Source: Fidelibacterota bacterium
GTDB taxonomy: Bacteria > Fidelibacterota > Marinisomatia > Marinisomatales > TCS55
Reading direction: 5' to 3'
Assembly (NCBI GenBank): GCA_002701875.1
Contig: NZWI01000021.1
Span: 1-7,288 of the forward strand
Length of the DNA stretch: 7,288 nt
Shown here: in pieces, positions 1 to 5,682 of the stretch
Position numbering within the stretch: position 1 is the first letter of the stretch
How the letters are laid out: each line of letters opens with the position of its first letter
Translations under genes and position numbers: made by a program
Notes under the pieces: generated by a model
The model's database searches: none
Told to the model about the DNA's origin: nothing
The model's input: the letters and a program-made list of their open reading frames with translations, nothing else

Positions 1-2
1 AG

Positions 3-101
3 TATAGTATATATGATAATCAAATTCTAGCATCTAACGGAATTATTCACGATGATTTATCATCAAAAATATTATCAATTACTAATACTATTAACCTTTA
101 A
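3..101 (+). CDS. Possible 3' end of an unidentified convergent gene (partial)
   Basis: From the left edge a plus-strand frame stays open for 32 codons and ends at TAA (99-101). In such AT-rich DNA about one random frame in fourteen would stay open this long (rough estimate). Its codons (GAT, AAT, TCA, ATT, TTA) and the resulting peptide, ending near SKILSITNTINL, resemble the other genes here. The minus-strand frames across 1-74 are all broken by stops. If real, it converges on the FAH-family gene with a 27-nt 3' overlap, and this would be the edge of the minus-strand cluster. No family is recognisable from this piece. Confidence 0.3.
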   Translation, partial: YSIYDNQILASNGIIHDDLSSKILSITNTINL

Positions 102-737
102 AGAATTTATTAATTTTTCACCATACCCAATTTCGACGTCATCATCTTTATTTAAAATACCGACACCACTAGGCGTACCCGTAAAAATTAAATCCCCTAC
201 CATAAGTGGTATTTTGTTTGATAAATAGTGAATTTGATCTTGAAAAGAGAATAACATATTCTCATAATTACTCTCTTGACGTGTTTCACCATTAATTTTT
301 ATCCAAAAATTATCAGAAATCTCTTCATCTATAAATTCTGAAACCACTGCAGACCCTGAAAAAGATTTCGAAAGCAACCACGGTAATTGCTTTTCTTTGA
401 GAATATTTTGAAAATTTCTATCTGTTAAATCGATTCCTATTGTAAAGCCATTAATAAAAGATAACGAATCATCTACCGATTGACTTACGCCACTTTTTCC
501 AATCAATAGTACAATTTCCACTTCATAATGAATTTCTCTATTAACAGGTAAATATATTTTGTCGCTTATATTTAATGATGGAAGAGATTTTTGAAAAAAA
601 AATGGCTCATTAGGTACTGAATGATTTAATTCTTTCGCATGCTCAATATAATTTCTTCCAATACAATAAATATTGCGTACAAGCACTTCTTCCCCTGTTG
701 CTTTTCTTACTTGATACTCTTTCAAATCAAACCCCAT
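75..737 (-). CDS. Fumarylacetoacetate hydrolase family protein (acylpyruvase / oxaloacetate decarboxylase type)
   Basis: A 220-residue single-domain FAH-family enzyme, closest in pattern to the FAHD1/YcgM group, which cleaves acylpyruvates or decarboxylates oxaloacetate in the cytoplasm. Visible signatures: IYCIGRNY (23-30) followed by the likely catalytic pair His33 and Glu36; the metal ligands Glu72 and Glu74 in HYEVEI; Asp103 in GIDLTDR; the active-site Lys124 in LPWLLSKSF; and FTGTPSGVG near 185-195. All expected residues are present, so it should be active with Mg or Mn. The exact substrate cannot be told from sequence, and other FAH activities (isomerase or hydratase) remain possible. 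An in-frame TGA directly precedes the ATG at 737, so the frame cannot extend upstream. The start overlaps recX by 16 nt and has no visible Shine-Dalgarno, which suggests coupling to recX. A run of nine T encodes Phe46-Phe48. Confidence 0.9.
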   Translation of the reverse strand: MGFDLKEYQVRKATGEEVLVRNIYCIGRNYIEHAKELNHSVPNEPFFFQKSLPSLNISDKIYLPVNREIHYEVEIVLLIGKSGVSQSVDDSLSFINGFTIGIDLTDRNFQNILKEKQLPWLLSKSFSGSAVVSEFIDEEISDNFWIKINGETRQESNYENMLFSFQDQIHYLSNKIPLMVGDLIFTGTPSGVGILNKDDDVEIGYGEKLINSLKVNSISN

Positions 738-1357
738 TCAACATAAAGACCATTTATATTATCCCACTCAAACCCTTTTCTTAGCAAATAATTATTTAAT
801 CGAGAAAGATCCGATTTATTCATTTGAGTATTTTTCTTTATTTTTTTTCGTTTTAAATGAAAAGTTATTAGATCATTAATTTTATATTTTTTATAAACAG
901 ACTCTATAAGTTCATCTACAAAATCGGGAGAAAGTTGATGAGGAAATAATTCTGATTTTATGGCCTTAGGCCCGATTTTTTTGTTTTTTATTTTTTCTTT
1001 TACAAATGCTTTACCAAATTCAACATCATTTAAATAATTAAGCTTAGTTAGCTTATCAATCACATCGTCAATCTCAATTTCTGAAAAAGACTTTTCTTTT
1101 AATCGTTTTCGCATTTCTGCAATACTTCTCATGCGAAAAGATAAAAGTTTAAATGCTGCATCTTTTGCTTCTTGTAACCGCATTTTAACATCATAATTCT
1201 CAATTTCATCTAATGTGACAGTTTCTCCAATATGAAAAGGGTTTAAAACAAAAGCGTCTTCAGGTACTCTAAAGACGCTTTTATCATCCAATTTTACTAT
1301 AATTCGATCATTATATCGAGTTGATCGTTTAATGCTTAAAATTTTACGTTTTTTCAT
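722..1357 (-). CDS. recX: RecA regulatory protein RecX
   Basis: Binds the RecA filament and limits its extension. The 211 residues show the RecX pattern of tandem three-helix repeats. The best-conserved one runs through LLSFRMRSIAEMRKRLKEK (72-90) and the YLNDVEFGKAFVKEKI (108-123) and KKIGPKAIKSEL (126-137) segments. An N-terminal basic region of about 60 residues with beta character precedes the repeats, as in longer RecX proteins. The C-terminal repeat is very Lys-rich (KRKKIKKN near 169-176) and is encoded through a run of eight A. The ATG at 1357 is 9 nt after the recA stop. A GGAG sits just before it but with only 1 nt of spacing, so initiation probably relies on coupling to recA. The 3' end overlaps the next gene by 16 nt in another frame. 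Confidence 0.93.
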   Translation of the reverse strand: MKKRKILSIKRSTRYNDRIIVKLDDKSVFRVPEDAFVLNPFHIGETVTLDEIENYDVKMRLQEAKDAAFKLLSFRMRSIAEMRKRLKEKSFSEIEIDDVIDKLTKLNYLNDVEFGKAFVKEKIKNKKIGPKAIKSELFPHQLSPDFVDELIESVYKKYKINDLITFHLKRKKIKKNTQMNKSDLSRLNNYLLRKGFEWDNINGLYVEWGLI

Positions 1358-1366
1358 TCTCCATAT

Positions 1367-2371
1367 CTATTCTTTTTCAACGCCAAGAAAAGATTGAACT
1401 TTATTAACAATCTCATCTCTATCTTTTTCATTATCAATAAGATATTGTTTAGCATTCTCTCGACCTTGACCAATTTTCTTATCGCCATAAGAGAACCAAG
1501 AACCCATTTTTTGAATTATATCAGCCTGCAATGCAAGATCTACAATGTCACCTTCAAACGAAATTCCCTGATTATACATGATATCGAATTCAGTTTGTTT
1601 AAATGGTGGTGCAACCTTGTTTTTAACTACTTTCACACGCGTACGATTTCCCGTTGCGTCTTGTCCATCTTTGATCGTTGTTACCCGGCGAATTTCCATG
1701 CGAACTGAGGTGTAAAATTTTAATGCACGGCCACCTGGTGTTGTTTCAGGATTTCCATAAACGACCCCAATCTTTTCTCGAATTTGATTAATAAAGATTA
1801 CTGCCGTATTTGAACGACTTACAGTACCTGTTAATTTTCTAAGTGCTTGAGACATCAACCTAGCTTGTAAACCCACATGTGCATCACCCATTTCACCTTC
1901 AAGTTCAGCGCGAGGAACTAATGCTGCAACTGAATCAACTACAATAATATCTATAGCACTACTTCTTACTAAAGTTTCAGTGATTTCTAAAGCTTGTTCG
2001 CCTGAATCGGGTTGAGATACTAGTAACTCTTTAAGATTTACGCCCAATTTAGCTGCATAGTGAGAGTCCAATGCATGCTCTGCGTCAATAAAAGCCGCGT
2101 ATCCACCAGCTTTTTGTGCCTCTGCAACAATATGAAGTGCTAAAGTTGTCTTTCCAGATGATTCTGGTCCATAAATTTCAATAATTCTTCCTTTCGGCAC
2201 ACCTCCGACCCCTAATGCAACATCTAATGATAGACATCCAGTTGATATACTATTAGTTGACATTACGGGTTGATCGGATCCTAAACGCATTATAGATCCT
2301 TTACCAAACTGTCGATCTACTTGAGTAATTGCTAAATCTAAAGCTTTACTTTTCTTATCTGATGATGCCAC
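1367..2371 (-). CDS. recA: Recombinase RecA (GTG start)
   Basis: ATP-dependent DNA strand-exchange protein; it also acts as co-protease for LexA-type repressors where these exist. At 334 residues it is near the family norm. Key features: the N-terminal AL..A..Q....GKGSIMRLG segment (10-31); Walker [10 protein letters not shown] (68-76); the catalytic Glu98 in DAEHALD; Walker B IDIIVVDS; loop L1 around [13 protein letters not shown]; loop L2 around [20 protein letters not shown]; and the C-terminal DNA-binding lobe. The tail ends LGVEKE, shorter than the long acidic tail of E. coli RecA. That tail damps activity in E. coli, so regulation here may lean more on RecX. No intein or insertion is present. 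The start is GTG at 2371, supported by AGGAG 7 nt upstream. recX follows after 9 nt, so the two are surely one transcript. Confidence 0.99.
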   Translation of the reverse strand: MASSDKKSKALDLAITQVDRQFGKGSIMRLGSDQPVMSTNSISTGCLSLDVALGVGGVPKGRIIEIYGPESSGKTTLALHIVAEAQKAGGYAAFIDAEHALDSHYAAKLGVNLKELLVSQPDSGEQALEITETLVRSSAIDIIVVDSVAALVPRAELEGEMGDAHVGLQARLMSQALRKLTGTVSRSNTAVIFINQIREKIGVVYGNPETTPGGRALKFYTSVRMEIRRVTTIKDGQDATGNRTRVKVVKNKVAPPFKQTEFDIMYNQGISFEGDIVDLALQADIIQKMGSWFSYGDKKIGQGRENAKQYLIDNEKDRDEIVNKVQSFLGVEKE

Positions 2372-2378
2372 AATAACA

Positions 2379-2383
2379 CTCCT
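2379..2383 (-). promoter_or_regulatory. Shine-Dalgarno AGGAG of recA
   Basis: AGGAG lies 7 nt before the GTG start codon of recA, an ideal spacing. It decides the GTG start. Its first three bases also fall in the 3' arm of a short AU-rich hairpin (2381-2397). Confidence 0.85.
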
Positions 2384-2413
2384 AAATTGGATTTAAGCTA
2401 ATAAAACGAGTAG

Positions 2414-2450
2414 TTAAAATAGTATATAAGAAACCATTTGGGAAGAGTTC
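2414..2450 (-). promoter_or_regulatory. Candidate recA promoter region
   Basis: The 114-nt gap between cinA and recA is the only sizeable gap between genes. It contains TATACT (2421-2426, minus strand), a good match to a bacterial -10 element about 50 nt before the recA start codon. No convincing -35 hexamer lies 16-18 nt upstream (AACTCT or GAACTC at best). I found no clean LexA-type palindrome of the GAAC-N4-GTTC, CTGT-N8-ACAG or GTTC-N7-GTTC kind, so SOS control is not supported. No hairpin plus U-run terminator for cinA is visible, so readthrough from the upstream genes is possible. Confidence 0.35.
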
Positions 2451-2485
2451 ACTATGAATAAATATATTTTTTTGCGATGAATACA

Positions 2486-3715
2486 CTAAGTGTCTCGTAA
2501 TCCTTTCAATAAGAAAAGTCTAATAATATTTAGTGCAGCTTGAGTTGTCATTAGCTTGTTTGCTTTTCTATAAGGAGTAAAAGAAAATTTATATGTTTTT
2601 TCAAATTCGTCAGTAAAAATACCAATATATACTAATCCAACTGGCTTTGATTTAGTTCCTCCTGAAGGGCCTGCTATTCCGGTAGTAGAGATTCCTATAT
2701 CGGATGAGAATTTTTCTTTAACACCTCTTGCCATTTCCATAGCGACTTCATCACTAACTGCCCCATGTGAGTTAATAATATCTTTCTTTACATTTAATGC
2801 AGATGATTTTATTTCATTACTATATGCAACAACTCCGCCATTAAAATATTTTGAACTTCCAGAAACATTTGTTAAACGATCACTGATTAGACCACCTGTA
2901 CATGATTCTGCTGTAGAGAGTGTCATATTATTTGATAACAAAAGTTTTGCAACAACATCCTCTAGCTCTATATCTAGTTCACCATAGTAATATTTATTTA
3001 TTATAGGTCTTATTTTTTTTATAAATGAGATATTACTATTTTTGCTATTAGATGAAATTCTTATATCTACTCCTGTAAGTTTTGGTAAAAATGCTACTTC
3101 AATATTTTGATGATCATTGATAAATGATTCAAGTTTTTCATAAAGAGCAGATTCCATAATCCCAGTTGTTCTTAATAATTTGACATTGTATGTAATATTA
3201 GATTTTTCTTGAATCCATGGAAAAACATATGCATTCATCATTCCTTTCATTTCTGATGGGACTCCTGGTAACGCAAATAAATCAAAAGAATTATTTTTCA
3301 AATGTAATCCTCTGGCAGATCCTATTGGATTAGGAATAATATTTCCAATGGAAGGCTTCATTGCTTGATTTTTATTGATATCCGGGATTTTAAGATCACG
3401 CTGTGAAAATTTATTAGTTAATAATTCCCAATAATCTGAATCAAATTCAGCTTTAACTTTAAAATAGTCAAATAAAACATTAGATGTTATATCGTCGTGC
3501 GTTGGCCCTAATCCGCCCGTACAAATAACTATATCAATAGATTTGGGCACATTGTTTAGTGCCTCAATTATAGCATCTTTAGTATCACTTATAGTTACAT
3601 GCCAAAGTACATTCCCTCCATTAGAAATAACTTCACCTCCTATCCAACCAGCATTAGTATCTATCCTAGTTCCATTTAATAATTCATCGCCAATTGTAAT
3701 TAATCCTATTTTCAT
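2486..3715 (-). CDS. cinA: CinA: COG1058 domain fused to NMN amidohydrolase (PncC) domain
   Basis: Full-length two-domain CinA of 409 residues. The N-terminal COG1058/MoCF-like domain shows ITIGDELLNG (6-15), CTGGLGPTHDD (65-75) and LPGVPSEM (149-156); members of this domain have ADP-ribose pyrophosphatase activity. The C-terminal PncC domain (about 250-405) has TAESCTGG (268-275, with Ser271 the likely catalytic serine), GGVVAYSNEIK and GIAGPSGGT (346-354). It deamidates nicotinamide mononucleotide to the acid, recycling a by-product of NAD-dependent DNA ligase. Both domains look intact. The historical name 'competence-damage-inducible' comes from Gram-positive species and does not show that this organism is competent. 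ATG overlaps the pgpA stop by 4 nt. recA follows after 114 nt; cinA next to recA is a widespread order. Confidence 0.95.
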   Translation of the reverse strand: MKIGLITIGDELLNGTRIDTNAGWIGGEVISNGGNVLWHVTISDTKDAIIEALNNVPKSIDIVICTGGLGPTHDDITSNVLFDYFKVKAEFDSDYWELLTNKFSQRDLKIPDINKNQAMKPSIGNIIPNPIGSARGLHLKNNSFDLFALPGVPSEMKGMMNAYVFPWIQEKSNITYNVKLLRTTGIMESALYEKLESFINDHQNIEVAFLPKLTGVDIRISSNSKNSNISFIKKIRPIINKYYYGELDIELEDVVAKLLLSNNMTLSTAESCTGGLISDRLTNVSGSSKYFNGGVVAYSNEIKSSALNVKKDIINSHGAVSDEVAMEMARGVKEKFSSDIGISTTGIAGPSGGTKSKPVGLVYIGIFTDEFEKTYKFSFTPYRKANKLMTTQAALNIIRLFLLKGLRDT

Positions 3716-4167
3716 AAAATTGTAACATTTATAGCATACAGAAGTATATATGCCATTATCCCAGCTATGACATCATCCATCATGAGTCCCCAACCTCCAG
3801 ATAATTTCTCCATTGATTTCACTGGAAATGGTTTAAAAATATCAAAGATTCTAAAGAGGATTAGACCGATAACTAATATTGATATGTTTACGGGCATAAA
3901 AGTAAATGCAATCCATTGGCCAACCCATTCGTCAATGACTATACGAGAGGGATCTTTTTCTTTCGTATCGTTAATTATCTTTTCACATGCAATGATACCA
4001 ATTATAAACAATAATAAAGTTATAATGGGTAATATAATTGGAGATACAGAATCAAAAAGAAAAAACCATGTTAGAGAAGCAGCAAGACTAGACCATGTAC
4101 CTGGAGCTAAAGGAAGTTTACCAATATTAAATACAGTACCAATCCATTCAGCTATCAAACGATTCAT
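3712..4167 (-). CDS. pgpA: Phosphatidylglycerophosphatase A
   Basis: Membrane phosphatase that removes the terminal phosphate from phosphatidylglycerol phosphate, the product of PgsA, to give phosphatidylglycerol. At 151 residues it matches the PgpA family. Visible motifs are KLPLAPGT (17-24), KDPSRIVIDEWVGQ (71-84) with its acidic pair Asp79-Glu80, FRIFDIFKPFPV (105-116) and GLMMDDVIAG (127-136). These family-conserved acidic residues are likely to bind Mg. Hydrophobic stretches around 29-60, 86-108 and 133-149 are membrane segments. The ATG lies 3 nt after the pgsA stop and the TGA stop overlaps the cinA ATG as ATGA, so pgsA, pgpA and cinA are very probably co-transcribed and translationally coupled. 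Phosphatidylglycerophosphatase is the family role; activity is not shown by sequence alone. Confidence 0.94.
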   Translation of the reverse strand: MNRLIAEWIGTVFNIGKLPLAPGTWSSLAASLTWFFLFDSVSPIILPIITLLLFIIGIIACEKIINDTKEKDPSRIVIDEWVGQWIAFTFMPVNISILVIGLILFRIFDIFKPFPVKSMEKLSGGWGLMMDDVIAGIMAYILLYAINVTIL

Positions 4168-4170
4168 TGA

Positions 4171-4755
4171 TCAGTTCATTATTTGTCTTATCGCTTTAAG
4201 ATTATCCTGTATATAAGAAAGTCCAGTATAAATAGTAAATAAAGCAGTTAACAATGTTAGATAATAAATCAATTGATATTCTTTAATAAAATCAATGAAA
4301 AAATGAAAGAAGGGTTCATTATAGCCTTTAATACTTAAGAATAATAAGGTAAAAATTATAATAGTAATTTGAACTAATGTTTTAGATTTAGCGATCTTAC
4401 TTGTCATCATTGTAAAACCATTCCTTGTCATTATCAAACGAAGACCTGTTACAAATAAATCGCGAAAAATAATTAATCCAACCATCCAAAAATCGATGAG
4501 ATTCATTATCGCAAATGAAATGAAGGCTGAAGAAACTAAAATTTTATCAGCTAAAGGATCAAGAAAGCGCCCTGCATCAGTTACGAGATTATTTTTCCTA
4601 GCATAATACCCATCATATGCATCAGTAATTGATGCAACAACAAATATTACTAAAGCCCAAAAATGAGCACCATTAAAATCTTCAAAAAGACAAATAATAA
4701 AAATTGGAGTGAGTAATATACGTGAAAAAGTTAAAATATTAGGTAATGACATCAT
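4171..4755 (-). CDS. pgsA: CDP-diacylglycerol-glycerol-3-phosphate 3-phosphatidyltransferase
   Basis: Integral membrane enzyme that joins CDP-diacylglycerol and glycerol 3-phosphate to make phosphatidylglycerol phosphate, the committed step to phosphatidylglycerol. The CDP-alcohol phosphotransferase signature is complete: Asp45, Asp48-Gly49, Ala52-Arg53, Gly62, Asp66 and Asp70 in the standard D-x2-DG-x2-AR-x8-G-x3-D-x3-D spacing. The N-terminal LPNILTFSRILLTP (4-17) is typical of PgsA, and the rest of the 194 residues forms several hydrophobic membrane segments. The start overlaps the recR stop by 4 nt (ATGA). Two adjacent ATG codons (4755 and 4752) are both usable, and the difference is one residue. 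No Shine-Dalgarno is visible, so translation is probably coupled to recR. pgpA, encoding the next enzyme of the pathway, follows after 3 nt. Other CDP-alcohol phosphotransferases are less likely given this N-terminus and neighbour. Confidence 0.94.
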   Translation of the reverse strand: MMSLPNILTFSRILLTPIFIICLFEDFNGAHFWALVIFVVASITDAYDGYYARKNNLVTDAGRFLDPLADKILVSSAFISFAIMNLIDFWMVGLIIFRDLFVTGLRLIMTRNGFTMMTSKIAKSKTLVQITIIIFTLLFLSIKGYNEPFFHFFIDFIKEYQLIYYLTLLTALFTIYTGLSYIQDNLKAIRQIMN

Positions 4756-5345
4756 ATAGCAGTGCGACCTTCAATTGCTCTTTGTATTGTAGCATCATCA
4801 ATGTATTCAAGATTCGTACCCATGGGAATACCTGTCGCCAAACGTGTTATATTGATTGACTTTTCATTTAGTAATTTAGCGATATAAAGTGATGTAGTCT
4901 CACCTTCAATAGATGAATTTGTAGCAATAATCACTTCATAGCCCGGCTTTAATCTATTAATTAATGTATTGATATTTATATCTTCTGGACCGATCCCATC
5001 TAGAGGTGAAAGCAATCCACCAAGGACATGATATAAGCCGTTAAAAATCCTATTTTTTTCTAAAGTATAGATATCTGCGGGGTTTTCTATAACGCAAATT
5101 AACGATGGGTCTCTTTTAACATCTTTACATATTAGACATGGATTCTCTTCTGTTATTCCATGACAGATATTGCAAAACTTAATTTTGGATTTCATATCAA
5201 TAATTGCTTTTGCCAAAGTTGATGCTTCCTCCGTAGATGACTTTAGAACATTAAAAGTCATTCGTTGGGCAGTCTTCCTTCCTATACCCGGAAAACGAGA
5301 AAATTCTTCAATTAATTTTTCGATTGTATCTGGGATTGAGCTCAA
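4752..5345 (-). CDS. recR: Recombination mediator RecR (TTG start)
   Basis: Ring-forming DNA-binding protein that acts with RecO (and RecF) to load RecA at single-stranded gaps. At 197 residues it has the family's usual length. In order it shows the helix-hairpin-helix region with FPGIGRKTAQR (18-28), a zinc finger with Cys58, Cys61, Cys70 and Cys73, the Toprim segment starting at ICVIENPADI (about 83-92), the family motif ATNSSIEGETT (about 141-151), and the C-terminal ATGIPMG segment. The chosen start is TTG at 5345: the codon before it is the ebfC TAA, so the frame cannot extend upstream, and the next Met (29) would delete the DNA-binding motif. No Shine-Dalgarno is visible, so translation probably depends on ribosomes finishing ebfC. 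The stop overlaps the pgsA start as ATGA. Confidence 0.96.
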   Translation of the reverse strand: MSSIPDTIEKLIEEFSRFPGIGRKTAQRMTFNVLKSSTEEASTLAKAIIDMKSKIKFCNICHGITEENPCLICKDVKRDPSLICVIENPADIYTLEKNRIFNGLYHVLGGLLSPLDGIGPEDININTLINRLKPGYEVIIATNSSIEGETTSLYIAKLLNEKSINITRLATGIPMGTNLEYIDDATIQRAIEGRTAI

Positions 5346-5672
5346 TTACATACCCGGTAATTTCATACCGCTTAACATACCGCCAGTGGCTGAATTCATT
5401 CTAGTTTGACTCTCGTCCTGAGCTTTAGTCAAAGCATTATTAACAGCAGAAATAATTAAATCTTCAATTAAATCTTTTTCTTCTTTTAAAATTTCATCTT
5501 TTAAATTCAAATTTAAAATTTCCATCTTTCCATTAACTGTAGCGTTAACCAGTCCGCCACCAGATTCTCCAGTAATCTTAAGGTCTTCAAGTTCATTTTG
5601 TACATTTTCCATTTGTTTTTGAACTTGTTGAGCTTGCTTAAGCATTTTTGACATATTACCTTTATTAAACAT
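5346..5672 (-). CDS. ebfC: Nucleoid-associated protein, YbaB/EbfC family
   Basis: Small dimeric DNA-binding protein of the YbaB/EbfC family, almost always encoded between dnaX and recR. It is associated with the nucleoid, and its precise role is unsettled. The 108-residue length is typical. The N-terminal half is a helix rich in Gln, Lys and Met (MLKQAQQVQKQMENVQ) followed by the family's glycine-rich turn (ESGGG) and a short beta segment (VNATVNGK). The C-terminal helix contains the conserved DLI..A.N.A pattern and ends in a Met/Gly-rich tail (GGMLSGMKLPGM). The start has a good Shine-Dalgarno, 8 nt after the dnaX stop. Its TAA stop directly abuts the recR start codon in the same reading frame, so ebfC and recR form one frame broken only by that stop. 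Confidence 0.95.
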   Translation of the reverse strand: MFNKGNMSKMLKQAQQVQKQMENVQNELEDLKITGESGGGLVNATVNGKMEILNLNLKDEILKEEKDLIEDLIISAVNNALTKAQDESQTRMNSATGGMLSGMKLPGM

Positions 5673-5677
5673 CGTAA

Positions 5678-5682
5678 CTCCT
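5678..5682 (-). promoter_or_regulatory. Shine-Dalgarno AGGAG of ebfC
   Basis: AGGAG stands 5 nt before the ebfC ATG and overlaps the dnaX TAG stop codon. Ribosomes ending dnaX translation therefore sit on the ebfC start signal. It fixes the ebfC start at 5672 rather than at the in-frame ATG six codons later. Confidence 0.8.

Noticed and set aside
1..33. Minus-strand ATG at 33 with 11 open codons to the window edge (MLEFDYHIYYT), which could start the next gene.
   Set aside because: No Shine-Dalgarno and too short to judge. A resemblance to the DxHxHT opening of PHP-domain proteins fails because the second His is Tyr.
594..602. T9 run (coding strand) in the FAH-family gene as a frameshift or sequencing error.
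   Set aside because: The frame is continuous and the motifs on both sides (IYCIGRNY before; HYEVEI after) stay aligned with the family, so no frameshift is indicated.
1394..1708. A 104-codon plus-strand open frame opposite the 3' part of recA.
   Set aside because: Shadow of the strongly conserved recA. The peptide is a low-information Ile/Phe/Asn-rich stretch with no start signal.
2430..2450. GAAC...GTTTC in the recA leader as a possible LexA operator.
   Set aside because: The arms are not complementary beyond GAA/TTC, and the spacing fits none of the known LexA operator types.
3767..4216. A 149-codon plus-strand open frame lying almost entirely opposite pgpA.
   Set aside because: It mirrors the pgpA gene, whose motifs are all intact, and its peptide shows no recognisable domain. 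Long antisense frames arise easily opposite coding sequence of this composition.
5170..5409. Plus-strand open frame opposite recR and the end of ebfC; similar small frames at 3543-3725 and 5880-6062.
   Set aside because: They lie inside well-supported minus-strand genes, and none shows a ribosome site or a recognisable protein pattern.
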